Source of the DNA: Phialophora verrucosa
Taxonomy: Eukaryota; Ascomycota; Eurotiomycetes; Chaetothyriales; Herpotrichiellaceae
DNA length: 64,000 nucleotides
NCBI GenBank assembly: GCA_002099365.1
Contig: MSED01000001.1
Location: forward strand, 558,001-622,000
Direction: 5' to 3'
Numbering within the stretch: the stretch's first letter is position 1; each line of letters starts with the position of its first letter. The notes beneath the pieces are model-generated. The model was given only the letters and a program-made list of their open reading frames with translations. It was not told the origin of the DNA and ran no database searches. Below, one piece after another: positions 21,804 to 32,856 of the stretch. A program made the translations under genes and the position numbers.

Positions 21804-24049
21804 GATGTGTCAAAGGAGGGATTCGGACGCCCAATTTGCGCCAGTAAGTTGTTTGTCCAACACCCGCCCCATCCCCCACACCAGGCTTCATGATGGAAAA
21901 ATTTCCCTCGTTTCGATGTGCGGTGGTCCTCTCGATCGCCTGCATATATGAAAATCACGCTTGTAATTCTCTGACGAAGCTCATTTATTCTTCCCCTCTG
22001 TCTCTTTCATCTTGGCGGTCTGCGGCAGTGCTGACCAAATTGCACACAACCAGGTCAGCGAGTTTGATGCAATATTGGTGGCTTGAGCTCAATTCTTCTG
22101 TCTTTAGCGGAGCAGCAAAGAGATGTAAGTCGAATTCCTCTTCTGTCTATTGACATCTTCTTATGATGATACGTTTGCCTGCTGAGTCCCACATGCTTGT
22201 GGGCTTGAGGACGTTGATCGTGTACTGATGAGGATTCTCGCTTCGCTTTTGTCACATTCCTGATCCACGACATGCTCTGTCGCTGACTTGGAGCTGCATC
22301 ATAGGAAGCCCTGCGAAGAGATTGAATGAAAGATTTGACTCGAACCAGCTCCAGACCAGGCGTTTCCAGGAACGGAGGTGATGAACAAGGATTCGATTCA
22401 TACTTTGCACATTTCGGTGGAGGGAATGCTTCTCGCGAACAATGTCTGCCGAGATTATGCAGCCGTGGAGCGATTGACTGGCATGCCTTGTTGATGTGTC
22501 GCGCCGTAGCTACGAGGACAAGATCTTGGTGGGTGGCACGGCGGATCATTGACAATGAGCGATGAATCCGGAGCATTTGCTTTTCCGAGCTGCCGAGTCA
22601 AATGTTCATTCAACGTCCTTCTCTGCTCACAATCCATTTCTCCTTTGGCTGCCGCCCTGTCCTTGCCGATTCTTGAGTTACGGCAAGGAGCGAGCAGTGT
22701 CAAGCTCGAATACCCATTCCGATCCGTGCAACCGTACAGAGCTTCAAGGGACGTGCTGAGAAAATGATCACCCTCGCCTCCTGAGTGTTCCTTTTCATGG
22801 CAAATCTCAAGTTGAAGAACTAAGCTGGAGCTGTAGCACTACTCCAGTTAACATGGCGAGCCCTAGTGAAGAATTCTCCTCGGGGTGATTGTTGGATGGT
22901 GAATGTCATTTCAACGTTGTTGTGTCACTGCTGCTGACAGTGGACTTCACTGTCTGCTCCCAATTCAGCCTTGCTGCCGAGACGGTTCGAATCCAGCAGG
23001 ACGCAAAACATACCAGCCGACTTTTTGCAGCTTCCGTTCGAACAAAAAAGCAAAAACTTTGCCCTTAAGCCACCCTCTTTATCGCTCTCTGAGCGGTTGT
23101 GGGTTGAGGGTAAGTGAAACCTTCCCTTGAGTGGTTTTTTCCGGGGTTCAGAACCACCGTCAAACTGTCCCCTGCGGTAAGTGTGGGCCAACAGTTGATC
23201 TGGCGGCCAGATGTTCTTCATCTTGATTGTTGGGAGATATTTGACAAACATCAGTTATTAACACTAATTTTTTTGCATCTTCACTTTTTTTTGTGGGGCT
23301 GGTATGACCGCAGTATGTAGTGATTTGACAGCTAACGGGTCACCTAGTTATCGGAATCAAGCGCAGCCGCCTTTTTCTAACTTGATTGCAACGGGTTCGA
23401 GTGTCACTGATTCTTTTGCTTTCCATATTTGAGCTTGACTAAGATCTCCTGTCCTACGTTGCCTGTGGTGATAGGCGGGAAGAAGCCTCAGTTCTAGAGC
23501 GACAGCAGCAAAGTACCGGCAGAGAAGTCGCTTTCTGCACCTAAAGCCGCAGCGGTACAACTACCAACGGTACACTTTTGCTCAAGTATGGTATCAAGAG
23601 CTAGAGGGGTATTGAATGAGGCCAATGAGTTCGGCCGGTGCGGGCGATGAGGCCATGATATGAGGGACATATTGATGATCAGAAGCACAGGAGTGCAGTA
23701 TCAAATCCTGCTTTTCACTGAGTGCGATACTGGGAGGTCCGCACACCATGATTGCCGAAGCCACAAATATCCAGACAGCATCTGCATCACAATTCCGACT
23801 CTCTCGCTTGTTCCATCTCCCTCGCTTCACTTCCCCAGAGCTCTTCACTCATAGAGCGCACCGTCGGTCACCACGTGATCCCTCACTTCACTGCCCTCGA
23901 AGACGACTTCACTGGCGCACAATAAAATCGATTCTCAACCGCGTCCACAGAATTCAGATCTCATCTTGTAACACACCACTCGTTCTCTCAGCCAACACCG
24001 TTTTCAGAAGCTTAATCGCCCACGATTGTTCATCAGCAACCGTCTCAAA
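21804..24049. other. Gene-poor stretch
   Basis: About 2.2 kb with only short, unconvincing frames, including a 173-codon minus frame at 22055-22576 without recognisable content. Some T-rich tracts occur near 23265-23292. The last few hundred bases are pyrimidine-rich and probably form the promoter and 5' UTR of the following gene. Confidence 0.5.
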
Positions 24050-25249
24050 ATGGCCAGCTCTCCAGTCATCAAACGGGAGGAGAATGTCGAGTCGGAAAAC
24101 GAAATCACAGAAGTTCCCCTGCACAGTCCACAGGCACCCTCCTTGCCAGCGATGGCCTCAAATACCGCAACGCCTTTGCCAAGAAGCGATTTGGACTTCG
24201 GCAGTAGCAGACTGGCTACCGGGTTTACCATCAACAGCACCAAGAGCAAGGTCGAGAGGGCTCAAGCGAGATTGTCTCGAACTCTTCAAGAAGTTGAAGA
24301 ACTTCGAGAACTCCAGATCAAGACAAAAGAGAAAGCCAGCGATGCCGAACAGTCGCTCAAGGACATAGAGAAGGGGATAACAACTTTGCGGGAATCTGAA
24401 CGCCAGCAACAGCGCCTCCTAAGCCAGTACAACGCGGAAACAGAGCACAGAGCCAAACAGATCGATGAATACGAAGCGTCAATCGTCAGCACTAGGTCAG
24501 AACTCGCGCAGCTCGAAGCTAGACTAAAGTGCCATAACCGGAGCTTCGGTTATCTGGCCAAGCCACAAGACAGCGCGGTGGACCTGAGGGTCGTCCAGTC
24601 TGAGGCGGTGTTCGATGCAATGACCCGTGTCAGCGACGACGAGTTCCGGAACTGGCTACAACGGATCACCTCGGCAAGGGCGGCCAAGGTCTCCAGCGCT
24701 CCGTTCGATGCCATCGCCAATGCCAACGCTGCTGCCAGTTCTACCGACGACAGCATCGACCCAGTTGCTAAGCCGGCAACTGGAGTGCTGCCGGAGGCGA
24801 ACTCTTTTCACAACGAGCCAACCGACATCCACAACGACGTGTCCAACGTACGCACAAGCCCAGCAGTCGAAGCCACCGTTGCCGTTGTGCCAGAGCCCGC
24901 CACAAGTGAAGGCTCCAGACAGAAGCGCAGAGCCGATGAGATGGCAGCCACTACATCGTCGGCAACGGACGCCTCTGCCAGCGCTATGCTTGCCAGTAAG
25001 AAGCAAAAGAACGCTCATCTGCCTGAGAAGTACCGCGATTTACCTCGTCTTTCGCATGAAATGCGCCTGCAATTCAGGGCCGAGGGCAGATGCTTCAGTT
25101 GTCATGAACTTGGGCATCGTAGGACCGACCGCAACTGCCCACTCTTCAACTGTTCGGTTTTCGGCCCGAGCACACGCGAAGTCGACAGGAGCAAGGAGCA
25201 TGAGATACCACCGATATTCAGCTCGGTGACCGGAGAGAGGCTGACCTGA
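24050..25249 (+). CDS. Coiled-coil protein with C-terminal zinc knuckle
   Basis: Single exon, 399 residues from the ATG at 24050; the frame also runs a little upstream without an ATG. A disordered Ser/Thr/Pro N terminus (1-60) is followed by a long coiled coil (about 65-160; ELRELQIKTKEKASDAEQSL). A short conserved helix pair follows (VFDAMTRVSDDEFRNWLQRI), then a Ser/Ala-rich linker. A zinc knuckle CFSCHELGHRRTDRNC lies near residue 345 (C-x2-C-x4-H-x6-C, slightly longer than the usual x4 spacing). Such knuckles bind single-stranded nucleic acid and occur in retroelement Gag-like and RNA-handling proteins. No polymerase, integrase or LTR lies nearby. The next gene is a paralog. Confidence 0.7.
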   Translation: MASSPVIKREENVESENEITEVPLHSPQAPSLPAMASNTATPLPRSDLDFGSSRLATGFTINSTKSKVERAQARLSRTLQEVEELRELQIKTKEKASDAEQSLKDIEKGITTLRESERQQQRLLSQYNAETEHRAKQIDEYEASIVSTRSELAQLEARLKCHNRSFGYLAKPQDSAVDLRVVQSEAVFDAMTRVSDDEFRNWLQRITSARAAKVSSAPFDAIANANAAASSTDDSIDPVAKPATGVLPEANSFHNEPTDIHNDVSNVRTSPAVEATVAVVPEPATSEGSRQKRRADEMAATTSSATDASASAMLASKKQKNAHLPEKYRDLPRLSHEMRLQFRAEGRCFSCHELGHRRTDRNCPLFNCSVFGPSTREVDRSKEHEIPPIFSSVTGERLT

Positions 25250-25660
25250 CGGAATGAAATGGGCAGCACCTCTGGTAGTTTGACCAGCGACCCAGGAAGG
25301 AGTGTTTGGAAATGAGCATAACGACACCATCACCACCAACACAAGAATGTTGGCTCAGAAGTTGAGGAAAGGAAGCAGCAACCATGCATGTTTCATCTTC
25401 AACTCATGAATACCTTGTCTCTCACAGTCCCTATTTTTCCCTTCAAATTCTCTTCTCAGAAGCCTCTGTTCTAATCCTGCGCGGTCACCAAGAGCTGAGT
25501 CCAACATCCCACCTCAAAGCGATCTGCTAGCGACTGAGTATAACTACCATCGCTCCTACTGCTTCTTCCTCACTTTGACTTCATCTTTCAGCCTCTCTCG
25601 CCCGTTTTCCTGCATCAGATACATCGGACTCTGACCCTACTCATTCTTATAACTCTCAAC
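25250..25660. promoter_or_regulatory. Promoter and 5' UTR of the second coiled-coil gene
   Basis: About 410 nt between two tandem genes, becoming pyrimidine-rich toward the ATG at 25661, as is usual for filamentous-fungal promoters. No specific element called. Confidence 0.45.
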
Positions 25661-26524
25661 ATGGCGCATTCTCCTTCCGCGAAAGTTGAGGACTTCCAGG
25701 GAACGAAAGACCATGACGAAAGTTTTACGCCGACCCAGAGCGTCTCAGCTACGTCCGCTACGTCGGCGACTGGCCCTATTGCTGCGACCCCAGCCGACAC
25801 AGCTGTCACCGCCATGGAGACATCTCCGTCGACCGCCCTACCCAGCCAGAAGATATCATACCTTCCGCCCCGTCTCGAGAAACATATGCAGAAACATGAC
25901 ATTGTCAGCAGAGCTCTAGAGGAGGTACGACAACAAACTCGCGAGAGCACCTGCGAGCTTGAACAACTGCGAGCGGCAGTCCAGAGCAACAACGAGAAGA
26001 TCGAGCAAGGTGAAAACGATCTCAAAGCGTTGGAGGCGGACCTGGCGAGACTGAGAGAAACGTACACCCAGAAGCAGAGAGAGGTGTCGGCCGAGAGCAA
26101 CGCCTCTCAAGAACTCCGGGACAAAGTTGCAAAGCTGGAACGATCCCACCGCATGAACGAGGCTGAAGCAAATCGTCTCCAGACGGAGCAGAAGACTCTT
26201 GAAGAGGCACAGGCCAAAGTTGCCCGACAAGCCGAGCTTCTCGACCCAGAGTCCATCGAGTTCAAGACATTGGTTCTCCATGCCCATGACAACCACGACT
26301 TCATGGAGAAGCTTGAGCGGATCGAGCAGGGCAGGGCAACGGTCCCTATGAAGAGATACGTCAGGGCCGAGATTTTCGACAAATTGACGGACCTCACGGA
26401 TGGCGATTTGAGGCTTCTGGCAGAGAACATACTGGCTGCAAGGAAGAAGGAACCACGCAAGATCACCGCAAAGCCTGCCCTGAAGCGTCTCAAGAAGGGC
26501 GTACAAGGTCTCTCCGTGAGCTGA
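25661..26524 (+). CDS. Coiled-coil protein, paralog of the upstream gene
   Basis: Open frame of 287 residues: Thr/Ala/Ser-rich N terminus, coiled coil from about 85 to 195 (EQLRAAVQSNNEKIEQGEND), and a helix pair IFDKLTDLTDGDLRLLAENI that aligns with VFDAMTRVSDDEFRNWLQRI of the gene upstream. The shared order and this motif indicate tandem duplication. The zinc knuckle is absent. Beyond the stop, in another frame, lies a 29-residue tandem repeat (26541-26804). It could be joined by a short intron at 26501-26540 (40 nt) or 26516-26577 (62 nt, donor GTGAGC), both frame-consistent, giving a protein of roughly 360 residues. Function unknown. Confidence 0.65.
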   Translation: MAHSPSAKVEDFQGTKDHDESFTPTQSVSATSATSATGPIAATPADTAVTAMETSPSTALPSQKISYLPPRLEKHMQKHDIVSRALEEVRQQTRESTCELEQLRAAVQSNNEKIEQGENDLKALEADLARLRETYTQKQREVSAESNASQELRDKVAKLERSHRMNEAEANRLQTEQKTLEEAQAKVARQAELLDPESIEFKTLVLHAHDNHDFMEKLERIEQGRATVPMKRYVRAEIFDKLTDLTDGDLRLLAENILAARKKEPRKITAKPALKRLKKGVQGLSVS

Positions 26525-26565
26525 TAAAGGGTTTCATCAGCGCAACGGATCCGCTGGCAAAGGGT

Positions 26566-26804
26566 CTGCCTACAAGAAGCCTTTCATTCCTCCAGACGAG
26601 TTGAACGGAATTCTTCGCAAAATCGATTACCCTGTCGAGAGCACCGAAGGGACTGCCTACAAGAAGACTTTCATTCCTCCATCCGAGTTGGATGAAATTC
26701 TTCGCAAGATCGATTTCATCCCCGTCAAGAGTCCTGCAGCAGAGTTTTCCGCAATTCTCCATAAAACTGAGGGCTCTCTTGTCGAGAGCACCAAAAGGGC
26801 CTGA
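26566..26804 (+). repeat. 87-bp coding-like tandem repeat, 2.6 copies
   Basis: Two copies with an 87-bp period start at 26566 and 26653, followed by a degenerate partial copy that ends in VESTKRA and a TGA at 26802-26804. Read in one frame the units give AYKKPFIPPDELNGILRKID and AYKKTFIPPSELDEILRKID. Differences fall largely outside the core residues, suggesting selection on protein sequence. Confidence 0.7.
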
Positions 26805-27295
26805 CGCTCTCATGCGACGGACGCATCCATAGATTCAAGGCTCTAAGGCTTTTCAGGACGGGTATCTATCGCCTACGGTTGGGCTAGCAAGAGACGATGA
26901 TATCTGCGCAAAATGTCCGCCAGCGGAGATCCCCCTTGGGTGAATCGACGTTGTTGGTGGATATGATAAGGAAGCAAAGCAAGGGCGTGAGCGTGAGCGG
27001 ACATGGGAGATTTGCACAACACCTACGCGGAGATGGAGATCATGGCACAAATACAATAACGATTGCCATTCTGCGTGGGCATGAGGTCCTGCAAATGCCG
27101 TCGTATTGCCAATGACATTACTGCAATGATATCAAACACGGTCGGCCAGGTCAGCCCCGGTCGTCCATCGCACATCGCGCACACTCTCTCGTTCTTGATC
27201 TATCCACGGTACCATTGCTAATAACAGATACGCAGATACGCAGATAGGCGGACACGCTGCAGCTAATTTGGCCAGATAGTCGCGGAATCTATCAC
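26805..27295. other. Convergent 3' region
   Basis: About 490 nt between the coiled-coil gene and the 3' end of the deacetylase gene. Nothing recognised. Confidence 0.5.
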
Positions 27296-30200
27296 TCACT
27301 GCTCCGTCGTCATGACCACATCGCCTCTCGACGCCTGAGACCCAGCAGGTGGTGACGGTCGCGGCGCGGTGAAGGAAGTGTTGAGCGTACCAGTACCAGT
27401 ACCAGGACCAGGACCATTTCGACTCCCGATTCCGTCGAGGTTCCCACCCTCGGCCCTCATCGCCGGATCATCAATCGTGTCAGCGTCACTTGCCTGTCCA
27501 TTCCTGCCGGCATCGCCATCGCCATCTGCATCGACATCGACATCCACTTCAACCTTTGTCTCGTCCCCGTCCTCATCCTCGTCCTCCTCTTCGCTGCTGC
27601 CCACCGCCTCCCTCCTCTGGTTGATTCGCTCGGTCACCCACCGCACGACTTCCTCGCGATGCAAGAGCATCATCCCGTTCAACACCTCCCCGGGACTCTT
27701 GACCAGCCGTCCGTAGCGTTTCGAGACCTTGCCGCCTTCCTTCTCCTTCTTCCACAGGCTGTGCTTCTCGCTCACAAACACAAGACTGTTTTCCCTATAC
27801 CAGCTGCTCACCCAGTGATTCGTCCCGGAACTAATTGGCCGGATCGGCTGCGTGGAGATGAAGCCCACAACGCCCAGCAGCGAGGGGTACACGTTCTCGT
27901 TCTCGGACACGAGCTTCGCAATTGCATGGAACGCGTGGCCCGCGCCCATGAAGAACACGCCGTGCGGGAATGCGTACGGCTCGATGTAGTTCTCCCAGAG
28001 GTAGAGGGCGAGCTTTTCGCCCTCGCGCCGCGCGAGGTCGGTGGTCATGGACGCGTATTCGACGGACATGCTGTATTGCTGCTGGGCGGTGGTTGTGGCG
28101 GCCGACGGGTCGAGTGGTCCAGCGGCATTCTCGACTTTTATCTCTGGCTGGTCGAAGGAAGAGGATGCGGTGGGAGCGGTAGGGGCGGGCGCGGGTACGG
28201 TGATGAGTTCGGGGATGTTGACGTCGATGACGCCGTGGTTTTGCGATGTGGCCCAGTGGATGTACGACTGTGCGCCGTCAACCTTGGGTAGGACTGTGAG
28301 CTTGATAGGCAGGCAGGGAAGCAAGAAGGCGGCGATTGATGATTTAAGTGGAAGGTAAGAAGGGGAAGTCAAGTGGGAACAAAGAAATGAGTAAGGGCAT
28401 GGAATACTAATCGCGGTGGCGCGGTACACTCGGGCGGAATGGGAATGAGCAACGGAAATGGGAACTTACCAGCCACGTATCGTGTGGTTTCTGTTGCGTA
28501 GAAATCCCAGTGTTTGGGGTAAGAAGATCAGGTCTGCGTATAGCCTTGTCAGCGCGTCCCAGGGAATGGAACGGACTGTCCTGTCTGGAACTTACGAGTC
28601 GTGAAAGATGACTATCAGTGCTTTCTTCCCTTCGTAGTTTGGCCTGCGATTCGGTTAGCAAGATACGGTAGGTACACTCCCCAGTTCACATCCCCACTCA
28701 TGGAGGTGAAGAAATGGAACGGTGTACAACGGGTGTCTACAAGCTCTTACGTGGCTAGAACCTGCTGATCAAACGACTTCGAGATCGAGTCCCGGAAGAT
28801 ATGCAACTGCGTCAACTTGAACTTGTCATAGAGGTGCATCGCCTGGTACCGTCGAATGATGTCTTCACAGATTATCAGTCCTAGTCTTTGGGCCCAGCCT
28901 TTATTTCTTTGGGCATGAGTTTTGGTTGATTTCTTACCGTGCAGCCTCTCTCCTCCGAAGATGCCTCCAACGGGTTCTTTGGGATAAATGCTCCGCCAGT
29001 ACTTGGACTGGACGTTTCGAACTTTGGCTATGGTGTCGATTGCGCTCGATGTCGCCGCCGTGGCTGGCAAGCGGTCGGGTGGTTCGCCCATCAAGGTCCT
29101 CGTGACTGCGAGGGCGGATTTTGAAATCGCGCTGAAGTTGTATCCTCCTTCAAGGCAGACCGCGAGTTTCCCACCCGCGAGGGACATGAGCATGTGCGTC
29201 ATGTGAGCGTAGCAGGGAGGCGTGACGAAACAACCGCCCAGTTCGTCTCCGGCGGCAGCATCGAAGCCCGCTGCAACGATTACAAAGTCTGGGTCGAACT
29301 CCACTGCGATTGGCATGACGACAGACTGGAAAGCGTAAATGTAGTCGCCATCTCCCATGCCTTTTGAGGGCCAGGGTATGTTGACGTTTCTGGGAGGAAC
29401 GATCAGTATCTGTGATGAGGAAGAAGCTAATTCACAGCTTGGAATGATGACTTACTTGCCCAAGCCTGGACCCTCCCCGCAATGGTACATGTCGCCTTCG
29501 GGCCCAGATGGGTAGAAGTGGCCATTCATATGGACGTGGAGGGAGATGTAGAGGATGTTTGGGTCGTTGTAGAAGGCTCGTTGGCAGCCATTTCCTGCGG
29601 TATGTCAGTCTCAGGATCCCCGATTACGATGCGCACTCCGACCGACCATGGTGTACGTCCCTAGAAACACACAATTAGCCATGTGTATCTTAACCTCATC
29701 TTGTAGCAACTTACCAGTCCACAATCAGGATCTTCCTGCAACCTTGGCCAAGTCTCTCATCCCCTTGGCAGGCTTTCGAAGCGATGCACACGTTGTTGAA
29801 GAGGCAAAACCCCATGGGTTTCAAAGGTTCGGCATGATGGCCGGGCGGTCTTATCACAGCGATTGCGTTCTTGACCTTCCGGTCCAGGACAGCCTTGCAA
29901 GTTTCGATGGCTGCGCCTGCCGATAGTTTCCCAGAGAAGAACGAAAGTTGATTAAAATAAATCGAATCTTGCTCCGGGCTTTCCGAAAGGTCGATAAGTT
30001 CTGCGTTGGACATACCTATCGCGGCCAACGCGGGTGGTTAGTACATCCGGTATTGGCGGCACATTCATCAGCGTAAGGATCACCTACCTGCAGTTGACTT
30101 GACGAAGTCATAATGCTCTTGCTCACTGTGAATTAGAAGGATCTCCTCCTTAGTCGCCTCACGGGCGTCGATCCGCTTCAGAGGTTGCTCCACCATAGGC

Positions 30201-30628
30201 GGATAAGCCTTATCATCAACCAGTCCGGCCTCACAGAGTTCCTTGAAGATGTAGTAGATTCGCCGAGGGTCTTCCGGATGGACATTCTCAGCACTGGTGG
30301 CCGCTACTTCAGCGTGATACCGCATACGGTCATCATAGCACAGGCCAGTGGGAAGCCGAGAAATTGGCAGTCCACGCGGGGTCTTAGTGAAGGTTTCATC
30401 GAGCTCCGAGTCTGAATCTGACATGAGACTGTCCTCTGAGGTGTCGTCCGACGGAGACTCTATCCTCAGTCGACTGTTGATGTCGCTTGACATGTCTGGT
30501 GTTTCTCGCATAGATACGTCGTCGGAGGGCAGTGCTGGCTCGCGTAGCTGAGAGACAGGGTTTGCAAAGCGTGGTCCATTAGCACCTTGAGGAAACCTCC
30601 CCGGAGGCAACGGAGGATTTTGAGCCAT
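27296..30628 (-). CDS. HDA1: Class II histone deacetylase, Hda1/Clr3 type with Arb2 domain
   Basis: Eight exons: 30628-30088, 30015-29715, 29660-29647, 29594-29456, 29389-28751, 28643-28596, 28533-28470, 28282-27296. All junctions keep frame; the product is about 910 residues. It is a Zn-dependent lysine deacetylase that removes acetyl groups from H3/H2B and promotes silencing. Evidence: GLCYDDRMRYH, the active-site IRPPGHHAEP, GFCLFNNV, then WDVHHGNGCQ with metal-binding Asp and His, GFDAAAGDELGG and CLEGGYN. After about residue 545 an Arb2-like C-terminal domain begins (PNYEGKKALIVIFHDS) and includes GHAFHAIAKLV. A disordered acidic tail ends the protein. Exon 3 is only 14 nt and encodes the catalytic core WDVHHG. 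The start is the first in-frame ATG. Confidence 0.93.
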
Positions 30629-31413
30629 TGTGGAAGAGGTTGTACGATGGAGCTTAAGAAGCAATCAAGAGCTGGGTCAAGACGAACACATGGTGAAGAC
30701 AACCGCCTGGTAACGCCTGCGAATTTTGTAGCCTGTGTCGTCGTATGAGACAAAAGTGTGCTCGTAGACGCCCTATCTTTCAACGTCAGTCAAAGTTTAT
30801 ATACTGGCGCACAGGTGAATCGCATTAATGCTTAGTCCTTCGTGGAGATAGTTGCGTGTATTAGCTACCACTCACCTTTGATCGGCGCCAATGTCAGGGA
30901 CGGTTTCTCAAGGCGCAAGCTCTAGCGGGCTTCACAGTCAGTCATACAGCAGCTTTGCGTCTTTACTGGTTGCCGTCGGGTAGATTTCAATTGATGGGAG
31001 CCGTGGATCACTGGTTGCTGAATCTCATGTCGCAGTAAATACATGAATGTAAAGCGTTTGGCAAGCCTCCTCCACAGGAGGCGCCAAGAAGCCAGCACCG
31101 CGTCATGTGACATCGTGATAAGGCTGCTGACCACGTGCACAAGGTCTACTTGGAACCAACATTGAGCAGGTGTTCTCGAAGTCCATCACAAGGTTGTGTT
31201 CTTTTGCCGTGGACTAGCTCATAAAGAAGGATACAAATAGGTTACTTCAAAGCTAAGCAACCCCCGACGGAGGCTTGTTCTATGTTCCACTTTGGACTCA
31301 TGTTCCCCAATAGCCCTCTTCTTTCAATCGACTTGAACCTCGAATTCGGAGACCTCGTTCGGCATGAAACTCTCGGAGGCTTGAGGAGCCCCAGGATTTT
31401 CGGAAGCGGTATT
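30629..31413. other. Intergenic, HDAC promoter
   Basis: About 785 nt between the deacetylase start and the GAPDH stop (both minus strand). No gene or RNA recognised. Confidence 0.5.
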
Positions 31414-32730
31414 CTAAGCGCTTCCGGCATCGACCTTCGCGATGTAGGCTAGATTCCCATGTCAGTTTTTTTTTTGCACATCCCGGAATCTCCCGATCAG
31501 ATGAAGGCACTCACCCAAAAGATCGATGACACGTCGGGAATAACCCCACTCGTTGTCATACCAGGAAACAAGCTTGACGAAGTGGTCGTTGAGGGCGATA
31601 CCGGCCTTGGCATCAAAGATGGAGGAGTGCGTGTCACCGTTCAAGTCGCTGGAGACAAGGTCGTCCTCGGAGTATGCCAAAATACCTGCGTCTTGTCAGT
31701 TCCCGTGCGGTGAAAACGTGCTCACTGGGGTCATTTGACGTACCCTTCAGGGGACCGGCGGCGGCATCCTTGATTGCCTGCTTGATCTGGTCGTAGGAGG
31801 CAGGCTTCTCGAGCACGCAGGTGAGATCGACGACTGAGACGTTGGAGGTGGGGACACGCATGGACATGCCGGTGAGCTTGCCGTTGAGAGTTGGGATGAC
31901 CTTGCCAACAGCCTTGGCCGCGCCGGTGCTGCTGGGGATGATGTTCTGAGCAGCAGCACGACCACCTCGCCAGTCCTTACCCGAGGGTCCGTCAACGGTC
32001 TTCTGGGTAGCGGTGTATGAGTGGATGGTGGTCATGAGACCCTCCTTCATACCGAATTTGTCATTGATGACTTTGGCCAGTGGCGCGAGGCAGTTGGTTG
32101 TGCAAGAGGCATTGGAAATGACGGGGATGTCGGATTTGTAAGATTCGTTGTTGACACCCATGACGAACATGGGAGCGTCTGCCGAGGGAGCAGAGATGAC
32201 GACCTTCTTCGCACCACCTTTCAAGTGGGCAGAAGCCTTCTCTGTGGTTGTGAAGACACCAGTCGACTCAACGATGTAGTATGCGCCGGTGTCGGACCAA
32301 GGAATCTCCGCAGGATCTCTCTTCATGTAGAACTTGACCTCCTTGCCGTTGACGACAAGAGCGTCTTCCTTGACCTCGATTGTGCCCTTGAATAGGCCGT
32401 GTGTGCTGTCATACTTGAGCATGTAGGCCTACTCACTGTCAATACTGACTTCGAACTGCGCAGAGGACGACGATGGTGACGTACAGCGTACTTGGGCTCA
32501 ATGAAAGGATCGTTGACGGCAACGACGTGGACGTCATCGTGCTCGACGCTGAAGAGATGCGTTAGCGAGGAGGAGCTTTCGGGGCCGGTCCAGGTATCAC
32601 GGAACGCAGGCACTTACGCATTTCTGAAGACCTGGAGATCAGTTAGCTACAAAGCACGGCGGCAATGCTTGCTGCCACTTACGATTCTGCCAATACGGCC
32701 GAAACCGTTGATACCGACGAGAGTAGGCAT
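31414..32730 (-). CDS. gpdA: Glyceraldehyde-3-phosphate dehydrogenase
   Basis: Six coding exons: 32730-32683, 32631-32618, 32548-32485, 32428-31744, 31685-31515, 31448-31414, giving 338 residues. Glycolytic NAD-dependent oxidation and phosphorylation of glyceraldehyde 3-phosphate in the cytosol. The N terminus MPTLVGINGFGRIGRI is the Rossmann NAD site. SNASCTTNCLAPL holds the catalytic Cys, HSYTATQKTVDGPSGKDWRG the catalytic His and RAAAQNIIPSSTGAAKAVGK the phosphate site. SWYDNEWGYSRRVIDLL and a short exon AYIAKVDAGSA end the protein. Exon 2 is 14 nt. Strong codon bias toward C-ending codons fits high expression. Many clustered 5' introns, plus a 5' UTR intron, are usual for this gene in ascomycetes. 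Confidence 0.98.
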
Positions 32731-32748
32731 GTTGTATCGAGCTGTTTA

Positions 32749-32856
32749 CTGCGTGAGAGAGAGTTCCAGGTCAGTTGCTCAAATGTCTTCACAGCAAGCT
32801 CTTATAGACCCAACATGTGCAGATGAGTGGATTGGAGCAGGACGACTGCAACTTAC
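32749..32856 (-). other. 5' UTR intron of the GAPDH gene
   Basis: GTAAGTTGCAG donor and CTCTCTCACGCAG acceptor, 108 nt, ending 18 nt before the ATG. A 5' UTR intron is a known feature of fungal gpd genes and can support high expression. Confidence 0.75.

Noticed and set aside
22055..22576. 173-codon minus-strand frame
   Set aside because: Composition is irregular, no domain, and no supporting splice or neighbouring exon.
22984..22995. GGTTCGAATCC, a possible tRNA T-loop
   Set aside because: The flanking bases do not form a T-stem, and no D-arm, anticodon arm or acceptor pairing is found around it.
24050..26804. Retrotransposon interpretation of the zinc-knuckle gene
   Set aside because: No reverse transcriptase, protease, integrase, LTR or target-site duplication nearby; kept only as a possible origin.
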